Counted from the first letter of the stretch, positions 43,177 to 55,500 are shown. The stretch: DNA of 64,000 nucleotides from Saccharomycopsis fibuligera x Saccharomycopsis cf. fibuligera (GCA_001936135.1 CP012814.1:806001-870000); one strand, 5' to 3'. Numbers and translations are program-made. Notes: a model not told the origin generated them from the sequence alone.

Positions 43177-46100
43177 GTGTTTTGTGATTCATTTTCAGGA
43201 TATAACGTTATGTCAAGTGATAGGTTTATCAAACTACAACAGGTTATGAGTTCCCCAGGTGCTCTAGCCAACTTCAGTTCAGATGAAAAATTGAAAGGTT
43301 CGGAGAACTTTCACGATTGGTTCTCCTTAGTATCAATCAAATTGAAAATGAGAGGGCTTGGCTTGTACAAGTACCTTGTCGACAATGATATCGGCGCTAC
43401 TGATGAAAGCTCGGACGACTCGAGAGCCAGACTACAAATGGCTTTGGATGATATCTTGACATTGATGATTGTTAATGGTGTTACTGGTGCTGCTCTCAGA
43501 AAAGCATCCAGTTATGATGGTTCTGGTCGTGATTTGTTTATCTATTTGAAAGCCTCCTATGGTACAATGTCTGTGTTTAATGCTGTTGGTATGCTATCTG
43601 ACTTCTTTGACCACAAGTGGAAGTCGAATGGCTCTAACCTCAACCTGTTGATCTCGAGCGTCGATGCATTGAATGTCTCGGTTATCAAGAATGTTACTGC
43701 TGATCTGTTTCTTACTTGCTTATTTCTTGCTGAGCTCAAACGCGCCGGCTACGGTGAAGCTGCTGTGAAGGAGATCATTACAACATACCAAGCATCTCAT
43801 AATTCCATGGAAACCTTTGATGTTGAATCCGCGATGGATCTCGCGAGAGAATTGATTAAGGAAGACCCAAAGTCTACCTTTACTACTACTGAAACTGCTC
43901 TTGTCACTAGAAAGGCCAATAATGGTCAATGCTACAACTGTGGCAAGATAGGTCATTATGCAAGGGACTGTCGTCAACAGCCAAAGGATGAATTTAATGA
44001 GAAAATTCGAAAGCCAAAGAAAAATGGAAAACTGACTGGTAGTGCGTGGTTTGCATATTTAGGGCACGAGTCAAAGAGATCTGATTTGTTCTTCGATAGT
44101 GGTGCTTCCAGCCACATTATTTGTGACAGAGACTTGTTTACTGAGTTACATGACTACAGCGGCCAGATTAATGGTATTGGTGGCAACAGTTTGAAGATCG
44201 TTGGGTGCGGCACCGCATCTATCAAGCTACCAACCGGTGAGGATGTCAGCTTGTTAAATGCTCTATATGCACCCGAGGCTACCGCTAATTTACTATCAAT
44301 TTCAAAGGCAACTGGTAATGGAGCAAAACTATTGTTTGAAGATGAATGCATCAAGTTGTACCCCTCGATGGATATTGTGGGTATCAAAGACAGGCTCTCA
44401 CATGGCTTGTACAGAGTGGGCTCTCGAAGTGACAAGCACTTTGCTTACAAAGCTGCCCCTGGCATTGCGGTTGATAGAAAAGATTTGTGGCATCAAAGAT
44501 TGGGCCATCCTAGCTTTGGTGTGTTCCGTGCGATTAACAAACAGTTTGGTTTGTGCGGTGATATTACAGAAGATATGAATGTGCAAGTGTGTGAACTGTG
44601 TGCATTAGGCAAGGCGGTTACAAGAAAACCAAAGCATGGATGGTCAAAGCCACAACAGCCATTGCAGCTACTTCATATGGATGTGTGCGGGCCATTCAAC
44701 TATGGATCGGTTGATGGCTCTCTCTACTTTCTTACAATCGTTGATGCCTATACTCGTTTCACCCATATCAAGTGCTTGAAAAGGAAATCAGACTGCACTG
44801 ATGCGATTATTGATTTTGTGAAATACAGTGAGACCAATTTCAAGAGTCAAGGCAGAAACTACGTGTGTGGAGCTATCAGAACTGATAACGGCGGGGAGTT
44901 TGTGAACAACAAGTTGCACGCGTTCATGAAGGAGCGTGGAATTCGCCATGAGCTAACTGTCCCGCATCATTCCTATCAGAATGGTGTTGCTGAGAGGATG
45001 CATCGCACCATTCAGGAGAAGGCGCGAACTCTCATGTTGCACTCTGCTGCGCCGGTTCAGTTCTGGCCCGAAGCTGTTGCAACTGCTGCGTACTTGATCA
45101 ATCGCAGCCCAACAAGAGTGCTTGGCAATGATATACCGTTCACCAAGTGGTACGACATGGAACCACTGCTTGATCATTTGAGAACCTTTGGATGCATTGG
45201 ATATTGTGTTGTGCCAGCTGCATTGAGACATGGCAAGCTAAGTGCAACTTCGAAGAAGTGTGCCATGATGGGCTACGACAGAGATCACAAAGCATACAGG
45301 ATGTATGATTCTGATGCCGGGCAGATAGTTGTCTCGGCACAAGTAACGTTTGATGAACAACATTCGTTTTTCAAGTGGGCTACCCCTGCGCCTATGGCTG
45401 ACAATGTGTCTACTACCACCTACGGGTCTGTCGCTGCGCCAGGCATTTCACCGGTTACTGCTGTACAGGATGAGGACCTTATCCCAGCCGATGTGACAGC
45501 CGCTGATACTGCTGGCACTGGCGAAGATGAAAGCACTGCTGAAGACGACACTGACGTACACGTTGACAATAGTGACGATGATGTCCCCTCGGATACTGAC
45601 AAAGATGGCTTCCTGCCGGTACAAGTGAAACGGAAGAGACCCAGACCAAAAACTCATGTTGCTCCAAAGACTTTAATAACCAGAAACCCGTTCGACGTTC
45701 TTGAAGAGGTCCACGATGAATATGAAGCCTCGTCCTCCAGTTCCGATTCAGAGAGGGAATTGCCTAAACCAGAGACAAAAGTTAGAAAAGTTGCCACCGG
45801 CGACATTATCCCGTTTGTTCCGCATGGGTCCACTGGCGAAAGCGCCGTGGTTCCATTGCTCACTCCAAAGATTGAACCAACTGTTGAGGAGGTCGACGAT
45901 GATGAAGATACTAGTGAATCAGAACTGAGTGACTCGCAGAGGCTATTGGGCTACGAAGCAAACCTTGCTGCTACTTGTTACATGGCTGGCAGTGCAGTCA
46001 CCGAGAATGTGCCAATGAGTTACAAAAGTGCAATGCAGACCGACGAACGGGATCAGTGGAAGGAAGCGTGTGAAAAAGAAATCGAAGCACACAAAGACAA

Positions 46101-47598
46101 TAGCACCTATGAGTTGGTGACTTTGCCGGAAGGGCGAAAGCCAATCACCTGCAAGTGGGTGTTCACAATCAAGGATGGTGGCTTACACAAGGCAAGATTA
46201 GTTGCTCGTGGGTTCTCGCAATTGAAAGGTATCGACTACAATGAAACGTTTGCTCCCGTTGTTCGTTACGAGTCCATCCGAATTATGTTGGCTGTCGCTG
46301 CTCTGAAAGGATTACAGGTTCATCAGATGGATGTGAAGACTGCGTTCTTGAATGGTGAGCTTGAGGAAGAATTATACATGACACAACCAGAAGGCTATGT
46401 TGCAAAGGGCAATGAAGATAAAGTGCTCAGATTGAAGAAGAGCTTGTATGGTTTGAAACAGGCTCCTCTTGTGTGGAATGACAAGATCAACGGCGTCTTG
46501 GCAAAGCTAGGCTTCAGACGGAATCAAGCTGAATATTGCCTATACACTCGCAAAAGTGAAAAGTCCTTTGTGATGGTTGCGCTATATGTGGATGATTTGC
46601 TTATTGCTGGTAGCACCAAGGAAGCAATAGACATTGTGAAAACAGAGCTAATGAATGAGTTTAAAATGAAAGACTTGGGTGCTACAAAGAAGTTCCTAGG
46701 TATGAACATTGAGCAGACAGAGAGTGGGATCAAGTTGAGTCTTCGAGACTACATTCAGTCGTTGCTTAGCCAGTTTGGAATGCAAGACTGTCACAGTGAA
46801 CCCACACCAGCAGTTGTCGGACAGGACTTGACGAGCGCGGACACAGGCAGTAAAGACTGTGATGCTACTAGGTACAGATCCATTATTGGAAAGCTCTTGT
46901 TTGCTGCTAATACGGTCAGAGCAGACATAAGCTACGTTGTTGGTGTATTGTCGAGATACCTCAAAGAGCCCAAGGAGGTCCACATTCGTGCTGCGAAACG
47001 AGTACTAAGATACTTGAAAGGCACAGCAGATGTTGGTTTATTTTATCAAAGCAACAACCAGACAACTCAGTTACAGGGCTACTGTGATGCAGACTGGGCA
47101 AACGACAAGGCTACGAGAAAGTCCACCACCGGCTTTGTGTTCAAATATGCTGGTGGTGCAATAACTTGGAGATCAAAGAAGCAGCCAACAGTTGCATTGT
47201 CTACTGCTGAAGCAGAGTATATGGCATTGTGTGAGGGTGCCAAAGAAGGCTTATGGCTAAGGCAGTTGTTCAACGAGTTTGGCATTGCAATTGAGTCTGT
47301 CAAGATGTACGACGACAACCAGAGCTGCATTGAAATAGCCAAACACCCTAGCTCCCATCACAGAACGAAGCACATTGACATCAGGTTGAATTTCATCAGG
47401 GACCATATTGCCAAGGGCCGATTTCAGTTAGAGTACTTATCAACTGGAGTCATGGTTGCCGATATCTTTACCAAAGCCATACCGGCCGACCAGTTCCAAC
47501 TACTACGTGGTTATTGTGGGATGCGAGACTTTGAATTAAGAGAGGGTGTTGAGAGTAATAATTCAAAGATAGATCTAGTTGCTTCTAGAAAGTTCTAG
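43177..47598 (+). CDS. Copia-A Gag-Pol polyprotein, looks whole (1473 aa)
   Basis: Single-frame Ty5/copia-type polyprotein. Gag occupies residues 1 to about 265 with the CCHC knuckle CYNCGKIGHYARDC (about 252-265). Protease FFDSGASSH is near 305; GAG-pre-integrase DLWHQRLGHPSF near 435. Integrase has MDVCGPF near 500, DNGGEF near 570 and NGVAERMHRT near 601. An acidic Ser-rich linker spans about 770-930. RT has QMDVKTAFLNGEL near 1050, LYGLKQAPLVW near 1090 and YVDDLLIAG near 1137. RNase H has GYCDADWAND near 1301, STAEAEYMAL near 1343 and HRTKHIDIR near 1394. The frame opens in the 5' LTR and ends in the 3' LTR. Later starts at 43210 or at the ATG in the primer site (43247) are as likely. 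No break seen. Confidence 0.9.
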   Translation: MFCDSFSGYNVMSSDRFIKLQQVMSSPGALANFSSDEKLKGSENFHDWFSLVSIKLKMRGLGLYKYLVDNDIGATDESSDDSRARLQMALDDILTLMIVNGVTGAALRKASSYDGSGRDLFIYLKASYGTMSVFNAVGMLSDFFDHKWKSNGSNLNLLISSVDALNVSVIKNVTADLFLTCLFLAELKRAGYGEAAVKEIITTYQASHNSMETFDVESAMDLARELIKEDPKSTFTTTETALVTRKANNGQCYNCGKIGHYARDCRQQPKDEFNEKIRKPKKNGKLTGSAWFAYLGHESKRSDLFFDSGASSHIICDRDLFTELHDYSGQINGIGGNSLKIVGCGTASIKLPTGEDVSLLNALYAPEATANLLSISKATGNGAKLLFEDECIKLYPSMDIVGIKDRLSHGLYRVGSRSDKHFAYKAAPGIAVDRKDLWHQRLGHPSFGVFRAINKQFGLCGDITEDMNVQVCELCALGKAVTRKPKHGWSKPQQPLQLLHMDVCGPFNYGSVDGSLYFLTIVDAYTRFTHIKCLKRKSDCTDAIIDFVKYSETNFKSQGRNYVCGAIRTDNGGEFVNNKLHAFMKERGIRHELTVPHHSYQNGVAERMHRTIQEKARTLMLHSAAPVQFWPEAVATAAYLINRSPTRVLGNDIPFTKWYDMEPLLDHLRTFGCIGYCVVPAALRHGKLSATSKKCAMMGYDRDHKAYRMYDSDAGQIVVSAQVTFDEQHSFFKWATPAPMADNVSTTTYGSVAAPGISPVTAVQDEDLIPADVTAADTAGTGEDESTAEDDTDVHVDNSDDDVPSDTDKDGFLPVQVKRKRPRPKTHVAPKTLITRNPFDVLEEVHDEYEASSSSSDSERELPKPETKVRKVATGDIIPFVPHGSTGESAVVPLLTPKIEPTVEEVDDDEDTSESELSDSQRLLGYEANLAATCYMAGSAVTENVPMSYKSAMQTDERDQWKEACEKEIEAHKDNSTYELVTLPEGRKPITCKWVFTIKDGGLHKARLVARGFSQLKGIDYNETFAPVVRYESIRIMLAVAALKGLQVHQMDVKTAFLNGELEEELYMTQPEGYVAKGNEDKVLRLKKSLYGLKQAPLVWNDKINGVLAKLGFRRNQAEYCLYTRKSEKSFVMVALYVDDLLIAGSTKEAIDIVKTELMNEFKMKDLGATKKFLGMNIEQTESGIKLSLRDYIQSLLSQFGMQDCHSEPTPAVVGQDLTSADTGSKDCDATRYRSIIGKLLFAANTVRADISYVVGVLSRYLKEPKEVHIRAAKRVLRYLKGTADVGLFYQSNNQTTQLQGYCDADWANDKATRKSTTGFVFKYAGGAITWRSKKQPTVALSTAEAEYMALCEGAKEGLWLRQLFNEFGIAIESVKMYDDNQSCIEIAKHPSSHHRTKHIDIRLNFIRDHIAKGRFQLEYLSTGVMVADIFTKAIPADQFQLLRGYCGMRDFELREGVESNNSKIDLVASRKF
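43242..43250 (+). other. Copia-A primer-binding site, iMet anticodon-loop type
   Basis: GGTTATGAG lies immediately after the LTR. It is complementary to CTCATAACC of the initiator tRNA-Met anticodon stem-loop, the half-tRNA primer used by Drosophila copia and Ty5. The match is only 9 nt, but its position is exact; the same sequence follows LTRs 2, 9 and 11. Confidence 0.75.
43242..47546 (+). mobile_element. Copia-A internal region 3, complete
   Basis: 4305-bp interior between LTR 3 and LTR 4, from primer site to polypurine tract (AAGAGAGGG, ending 47546). It looks whole. Its two LTRs are not a matched pair: LTR 4 is 21 bp longer and has its own base variants, so the flanks have recombined since insertion. 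Confidence 0.9.
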
Positions 47599-48101
47599 AA
47601 TATTCCATGAGTTTCCAGAGGATTCGATGTTGTTCTAGAATGTTCCACGATATACGAGAAAATACGAGATTGTTCGAGAACATTCTAGAAGGTTGCATAA
47701 TATACGAGACATATACGAGAAAGCTCTAGAATCTTCCATGAAGTTCCATAATGTTCCATGAAGTTCCATAATGTTCCATGAAGTTCCATAGTGTTCCATG
47801 AAGTTCCATGATGTTCCATGATGTTCCAAGAAGTTCCATGATGTTCCATACATTTCCGTGCAGTTCCGTGCATATCCGTGCAGTTCCGGAATATTCTAGA
47901 ATATTCTATGTGGCCACACTAGTCATGCATCAGTCCCGGCACAGCCACCCTGACTGACTATAAATAAGGGGCGTCTCCTCCATCTTTGTGACTAATTGAT
48001 GTTTTTCATATATAGGATATAGATAATAACAAAAAAGTGTTTTGTGATTCATTTTCAGGATATAACGTTATGTCAAGTGATAGGTTTATCAAACTACAAC
48101 A
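47547..48101 (+). repeat. Copia-A LTR 4
   Basis: 555 bp, with one extra 20-bp repeat unit and an extra A in its right part compared with LTR 3. Shares private variants (GTGACTAATTGATG, AGATAATAAC) with LTR 6 and LTR 10. Confidence 0.92.
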
Positions 48102-50106
48102 CGGCACCGCATCTATCAAGCTACCAACCGGTGAGGATGTCAGCTTGTTAAATGCTCTATATGCTCCGGATGCTACCGCTAATTTGCTATCCATCTCAAA
48201 GGCAACTGGTAATGGAGCAAAACTATTGTTTGAAGATGAATGCATCAAGTTGTACCCCTCGATGGATATTGTGGGTATCAAAGACAGGCTCTCACATGGC
48301 TTGTACAGAGTGGGCTCTCCAAGTGACAAGCACTTTGCTTACAAAGCTGCCCCTGGCATTGCGGTTGATAGAAAAGATTTGTGGCATCAAAGATTGGGCC
48401 ATCCTAGCTTTGGTGTGTTCCGTGCGATTAACAAACAGTTTGGTTTGTGCGGTGATATTACAGAAGATATGAATGTGCAAGTGTGTGAACTGTGTGCATT
48501 AGGCAAGGCGGTTACAAGAAAACCAAAGCATGGATGGTCAAAGCCACAACAGCCATTGCAGCTACTTCATATGGATGTGTGCGGGCCATTCAACTATGGA
48601 TCGGTTGATGGCTCTCTCTACTTTCTTACAATCGTTGATGCCTATACTCGTTTCACCCATATCAAGTGCTTGAAAAGGAAATCAGACTGCACTGATGCGA
48701 TTATTGATTTTGTGAAATACAGTGAGACCAATTTCAAGAGTCAAGGCAGAAACTACGTGTGTGGAGCTATCAGAACTGATAACGGCGGGGAGTTTGTGAA
48801 CAACAAGTTGCACGCGTTCATGAAGGAGCGTGGAATTCGCCATGAGCTAACTGTCCCGCATCATTCCTATCAGAATGGTGTTGCTGAGAGGATGCATCGC
48901 ACCATTCAGGAGAAGGCGCGAACTCTCATGTTGCACTCTGCTGCGCCGGTTCAGTTCTGGCCCGAAGCTGTTGCAACTGCTGCGTACTTGATCAATCGCA
49001 GCCCAACAAGAGTGCTTGGCAATGATATACCGTTCACCAAGTGGTACGACATGGAACCACTGCTTGATCATTTGAGAACCTTTGGATGCATTGGATATTG
49101 TGTTGTGCCAGCTGCATTGAGACATGGCAAGCTAAGTGCAACTTCGAAGAAGTGTGCCATGATGGGCTACGACAGAGATCACAAAGCATACAGGATGTAT
49201 GATTCTGATGCCGGGCAGATAGTTGTCTCGGCACAAGTAACGTTTGATGAACAACATTCGTTTTTCAAGTGGGCTACCCCTGCGCCTATGGCTGACAATG
49301 TGTCTACTACCACCTACGGGTCTGTCGCTGCGCCAGGCATTTCACCGGTTACTGCTGTACAGGATGAGGACCTTATCCCAGCCGATGTGACAGCCGCTGA
49401 TACTGCTGGCACTGGCGAAGATGAAAGCACTGCTGAAGACGACACTGACGTACACGTTGACAATAGTGACGATGATGTCCCCTCGGATACTGACAAAGAT
49501 GGCTTCCTGCCGGTACAAGTGAAACGGAAGAGACCCAGACCAAAAACTCATGTTGCTCCAAAGACTTTAATAACCAGAAACCCGTTCGACGTTCTTGAAG
49601 AGGTCCACGATGAATATGAAGCCTCGTCCTCCAGTTCCGATTCAGAGAGGGAATTGCCTAAACCAGAGACAAAAGTTAGAAAAGTTGCCACCGGCGACAT
49701 TATCCCGTTTGTTCCGCATGGGTCCACTGGCGAAAGCGCCGTGGTTCCATTGCTCACTCCAAAGATTGAACCAACTGTTGAGGAGGTCGACGATGATGAA
49801 GATACTAGTGAATCAGAACTGAGTGACTCGCAGAGGCTATTGGGCTACGAAGCAAACCTTGCTGCTACTTGTTACATGGCTGGCAGTGCAGTCACCGAGA
49901 ATGTGCCAATGAGTTACAAAAGTGCAATGCAGACCGACGAACGGGATCAGTGGAAGGAAGCGTGTGAAAAAGAAATCGAAGCACACAAAGACAATAGCAC
50001 CTATGAGTTGGTGACTTTGCCGGAAGGGCGAAAGCCAATCACCTGCAAGTGGGTGTTCACAATCAAGGATGGTGGCTTACACAAGGCAAGATTAGTTGCT
50101 CGTGGG
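48102..50106 (+). mobile_element. Copia-A internal fragment 4 (protease end to RT start)
   Basis: Begins at CGGCACCGC (GTASIKLPTGEDV) directly after LTR 4 and runs through integrase to KARLVARG, where LTR 5 lies. It continues at 50661 on the other side of LTR 5: the two are one copy split by a solo LTR. 5' part missing; young. Confidence 0.88.
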
Positions 50107-50660
50107 TGTTGAGAGTAATAATTCAAAGATAGATCCAGTTGCTTCTAGAAAGTTCTAGAATATTCCATGAGTTTCCAGAGGATTCGATGTTGTTCTAGAA
50201 TGTTCCACGATATACGAGAAAATACGAGATTGTTCGAGAACATTCTAGAAGGTTGCATAATATACGAGACATATACGAGAAAGCTCTAGAATCTTCCATG
50301 AAGTTCCATAATGTTCCATGAAGTTCCATAATGTTCCATGAAGTTCCATAGTGTTCCATGAAGTTCCATGATGTTCCATGATGTTCCAAGAAGTTCCATG
50401 ATGTTCCATACATTTCCGTGCAGTTCCGTGCATATCCGTGCAGTTCCGGAATATTCTAGAAGATTCTATGTGGCCACACTAGTCATGCATCAGTCCCGGC
50501 ACAGCCACCCTGACTGACTATAAATAAGGGGCGTCTCCTCCATCTTTGTGACTGATTGACGTTTTTCATATATAGGATATAGTTAATAACAACAAGTGTT
50601 TTGTGATTCATTTTCAGGATATAACGTTATGTCAAGTGATAGGTTTATCAAATTACAACA
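50107..50660 (+). repeat. Copia-A LTR 5, solo LTR nested in pol
   Basis: 554 bp. The host pol sequence GTGGG is present on both sides (50102-50106 and 50661-50665), a 5-bp target-site duplication. It therefore marks a separate insertion, later reduced to a solo LTR. Confidence 0.92.
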
Positions 50661-51999
50661 GTGGGTTCTCGCAATTGAAAGGTATCGACTACAATGAAAC
50701 GTTTGCTCCCGTTGTTCGTTACGAGTCCATCCGAATTATGTTGGCTGTCGCTGCTCTGAAAGGATTACAGGTTCATCAGATGGATGTGAAGACTGCGTTC
50801 TTGAATGGTGAGCTTGAGGAAGAATTATACATGACACAACCAGAAGGCTATGTTGCAAAGGGCAATGAAGATAAAGTGCTCAGATTGAAGAAGAGCTTGT
50901 ATGGTTTGAAACAGGCTCCTCTTGTGTGGAATGACAAGATCAACGGCGTCTTGGCAAAGCTAGGCTTCAGACGGAATCAAGCTGAATATTGCCTATACAC
51001 TCGCAAAAGTGAAAAGTCCTTTGTGATGGTTGCGCTATATGTGGATGATTTGCTTATTGCTGGTAGCACCAAGGAAGCAATAGACATTGTGAAAACAGAG
51101 CTAATGAATGAGTTTAAAATGAAAGACTTGGGTGCTACAAAGAAGTTCCTAGGTATGAACATTGAGCAGACAGAGAGTGGGATCAAGTTGAGTCTTCGAG
51201 ACTACATTCAGTCGTTGCTTAGCCAGTTTGGAATGCAAGACTGTCACAGTGAACCCACACCAGCAGTTGTCGGACAGGACTTGACGAGCGCGGACACAGG
51301 CAGTAAAGACTGTGATGCTACTAGGTACAGATCCATTATTGGAAAGCTCTTGTTTGCTGCTAATACGGTCAGAGCAGACATAAGCTACGTTGTTGGTGTA
51401 TTGTCGAGATACCTCAAAGAGCCCAAGGAGGTCCACATTCGTGCTGCGAAACGAGTACTAAGATACTTGAAAGGCACAGCAGATGTTGGTTTATTTTATC
51501 AAAGCAACAACCAGACAACTCAGTTACAGGGCTACTGTGATGCAGACTGGGCAAACGACAAGGCTACGAGAAAGTCCACCACCGGCTTTGTGTTCAAATA
51601 TGCTGGTGGTGCAATAACTTGGAGATCAACGAAGCAGCCAACAGTTGCATTGTCTACTGCTGAAGCAGAGTATATGGCATTGTGTGAGGGTGCCAAAGAA
51701 GGCTTATGGCTAAGGCAGTTGTTCAACGAGTTTGGCATTGCAATTGAGTCTGTCAAGATGTACGACGACAACCAGAGCTGCATTGAAATAGCCAAACACC
51801 CTAGCTCCCATCACAGAACGAAGCACATTGACATCAGGTTGAATTTCATCAGGGACCATATTGCCAAGGGCCGATTTCAGTTAGAGTACTTATCAACTGG
51901 AGTCATGGTTGCCGATATCTTTACCAAAGCCATACCGGCCGACCAGTTCCAACTACTACGTGGTTATTGTGGGATGCGAGACTTTGAATTAAGAGAGGG
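50661..51999 (+). mobile_element. Copia-A internal fragment 5 (RT and RNase H)
   Basis: The 3' continuation of the copy begun at 48102: RT from GFSQLKGIDYNE, YVDDLLIAG near 51040, RNase H and the polypurine tract. Ends at LTR 6. Confidence 0.88.
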
Positions 52000-52554
52000 T
52001 GTTGAGAGTAATAATTCAAAGATAGATCTAGTTGCTTCTAGAAAGTTCTAGAATATTCCATGAGTTTCCAGAGGATTCGATGTTGTTCTAGAATGTTCCA
52101 CGATATACGAGAAAATACGAGATTGTTCGAGAACATTCTAGAAGGTTGCATAATATACGAGACATATACGAGAAAGCTCTAGAATCTTCCATGAAGTTCC
52201 ATAATGTTCCATGAAGTTCCATAATGTTCCATGAAGTTCCATAGTGTTCCATGAAGTTCCATGATGTTCCATGATGTTCCAAGAAGTTCCATGATGTTCC
52301 ATACATTTCCGTGCAGTTCCGTGCATATCCGTGCAGTTCCGGAATATTCTAGAATATTCTATGTGGCCACACTAGTCATGCATCAGTCCCGGCACAGCCA
52401 CCCTGACTGACTATAAATAAGGGGCGTCTCCTCCATCTTTGTGACTAATTGATGTTTTTCATATATAGGATATAGATAATAACAAAAAAGTGTTTTGTGA
52501 TTCATTTTCAGGATATAACGTTATGTCAAGTGATAGGTTTATCAAACTACAACA
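52000..52554 (+). repeat. Copia-A LTR 6
   Basis: 555 bp, with the same private variants as LTR 4. It starts the second unit of the tandem duplication. Confidence 0.92.
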
Positions 52555-55500
52555 CGGCACCGCATCTATCAAGCTACCAACCGGTGAGGATGTCAGCTTG
52601 TTAAATGCTCTATATGCTCCGGATGCTACCGCTAATTTGCTATCCATCTCAAAGGCAACTGGTAATGGAGCAAAACTATTGTTTGAAGATGAATGCATCA
52701 AGTTGTACCCCTCGATGGATATTGTGGGTATCAAAGACAGGCTCTCACATGGCTTGTACAGAGTGGGCTCTCCAAGTGACAAGCACTTTGCTTACAAAGC
52801 TGCCCCTGGCATTGCGGTTGATAGAAAAGATTTGTGGCATCAAAGATTGGGCCATCCTAGCTTTGGTGTGTTCCGTGCGATTAACAAACAGTTTGGTTTG
52901 TGCGGTGATATTACAGAAGATATGAATGTGCAAGTGTGTGAACTGTGTGCATTAGGCAAGGCGGTTACAAGAAAACCAAAGCATGGATGGTCAAAGCCAC
53001 AACAGCCATTGCAGCTACTTCATATGGATGTGTGCGGGCCATTCAACTATGGATCGGTTGATGGCTCTCTCTACTTTCTTACAATCGTTGATGCCTATAC
53101 TCGTTTCACCCATATCAAGTGCTTGAAAAGGAAATCAGACTGCACTGATGCGATTATTGATTTTGTGAAATACAGTGAGACCAATTTCAAGAGTCAAGGC
53201 AGAAACTACGTGTGTGGAGCTATCAGAACTGATAACGGCGGGGAGTTTGTGAACAACAAGTTGCACGCGTTCATGAAGGAGCGTGGAATTCGCCATGAGC
53301 TAACTGTCCCGCATCATTCCTATCAGAATGGTGTTGCTGAGAGGATGCATCGCACCATTCAGGAGAAGGCGCGAACTCTCATGTTGCACTCTGCTGCGCC
53401 GGTTCAGTTCTGGCCCGAAGCTGTTGCAACTGCTGCGTACTTGATCAATCGCAGCCCAACAAGAGTGCTTGGCAATGATATACCGTTCACCAAGTGGTAC
53501 GACATGGAACCACTGCTTGATCATTTGAGAACCTTTGGATGCATTGGATATTGTGTTGTGCCAGCTGCATTGAGACATGGCAAGCTAAGTGCAACTTCGA
53601 AGAAGTGTGCCATGATGGGCTACGACAGAGATCACAAAGCATACAGGATGTATGATTCTGATGCCGGGCAGATAGTTGTCTCGGCACAAGTAACGTTTGA
53701 TGAACAACATTCGTTTTTCAAGTGGGCTACCCCTGCGCCTATGGCTGACAATGTGTCTACTACCACCTACGGGTCTGTCGCTGCGCCAGGCATTTCACCG
53801 GTTACTGCTGTACAGGATGAGGACCTTATCCCAGCCGATGTGACAGCCGCTGATACTGCTGGCACTGGCGAAGATGAAAGCACTGCTGAAGACGACACTG
53901 ACGTACACGTTGACAATAGTGACGATGATGTCCCCTCGGATACTGACAAAGATGGCTTCCTGCCGGTACAAGTGAAACGGAAGAGACCCAGACCAAAAAC
54001 TCATGTTGCTCCAAAGACTTTAATAACCAGAAACCCGTTCGACGTTCTTGAAGAGGTCCACGATGAATATGAAGCCTCGTCCTCCAGTTCCGATTCAGAG
54101 AGGGAATTGCCTAAACCAGAGACAAAAGTTAGAAAAGTTGCCACCGGCGACATTATCCCGTTTGTTCCGCATGGGTCCACTGGCGAAAGCGCCGTGGTTC
54201 CATTGCTCACTCCAAAGATTGAACCAACTGTTGAGGAGGTCGACGATGATGAAGATACTAGTGAATCAGAACTGAGTGACTCGCAGAGGCTATTGGGCTA
54301 CGAAGCAAACCTTGCTGCTACTTGTTACATGGCTGGCAGTGCAGTCACCGAGAATGTGCCAATGAGTTACAAAAGTGCAATGCAGACCGACGAACGGGAT
54401 CAGTGGAAGGAAGCGTGTGAAAAAGAAATCGAAGCACACAAAGACAATAGCACCTATGAGTTGGTGACTTTGCCGGAAGGGCGAAAGCCAATCACCTGCA
54501 AGTGGGTGTTCACAATCAAGGATGGTGGCTTACACAAGGCAAGATTAGTTGCTCGTGGGTTCTCGCAATTGAAAGGTATCGACTACAATGAAACGTTTGC
54601 TCCCGTTGTTCGTTACGAGTCCATCCGAATTATGTTGGCTGTCGCTGCTCTGAAAGGATTACAGGTTCATCAGATGGATGTGAAGACTGCGTTCTTGAAT
54701 GGTGAGCTTGAGGAAGAATTATACATGACACAACCAGAAGGCTATGTTGCAAAGGGCAATGAAGATAAAGTGCTCAGATTGAAGAAGAGCTTGTATGGTT
54801 TGAAACAGGCTCCTCTTGTGTGGAATGACAAGATCAACGGCGTCTTGGCAAAGCTAGGCTTCAGACGGAATCAAGCTGAATATTGCCTATACACTCGCAA
54901 AAGTGAAAAGTCCTTTGTGATGGTTGCGCTATATGTGGATGATTTGCTTATTGCTGGTAGCACCAAGGAAGCAATAGACATTGTGAAAACAGAGCTAATG
55001 AATGAGTTTAAAATGAAAGACTTGGGTGCTACAAAGAAGTTCCTAGGTATGAACATTGAGCAGACAGAGAGTGGGATCAAGTTGAGTCTTCGAGACTACA
55101 TTCAGTCGTTGCTTAGCCAGTTTGGAATGCAAGACTGTCACAGTGAACCCACACCAGCAGTTGTCGGACAGGACTTGACGAGCGCGGACACAGGCAGTAA
55201 AGACTGTGATGCTACTAGGTACAGATCCATTATTGGAAAGCTCTTGTTTGCTGCTAATACGGTCAGAGCAGACATAAGCTACGTTGTTGGTGTATTGTCG
55301 AGATACCTCAAAGAGCCCAAGGAGGTCCACATTCGTGCTGCGAAACGAGTACTAAGATACTTGAAAGGCACAGCAGATGTTGGTTTATTTTATCAAAGCA
55401 ACAACCAGACAACTCAGTTACAGGGCTACTGTGATGCAGACTGGGCAAACGACAAGGCTACGAGAAAGTCCACCACCGGCTTTGTGTTCAAATATGCTGG

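Larger units (their letters stand above)
42708..43241 (+). repeat. Copia-A LTR 3 (5' LTR of the whole-looking copy)
   Basis: 534 bp with terminal TGTTG/CAACA. From left: HSE-rich block, 10-bp-period block (about 42898-43020), HSE array, TATAAATA, and the long-ORF start at 43177. The gag-pol frame begins inside it. Confidence 0.92.

Noticed and set aside
43120-43210. Spliced leader intron in the copia-A LTR (TTTTCAG before the ORF)
   Set aside because: A 3' splice-like TTTTCAG is present but no convincing GTATGT-type 5' site was found upstream.
47635-47873. Repetitive small ORFs (MEHHGTSWN type) in the copia-A LTRs, both strands
   Set aside because: Translations of the 10-bp-period LTR block. 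They recur with every LTR and change with its length; no evidence for a protein.
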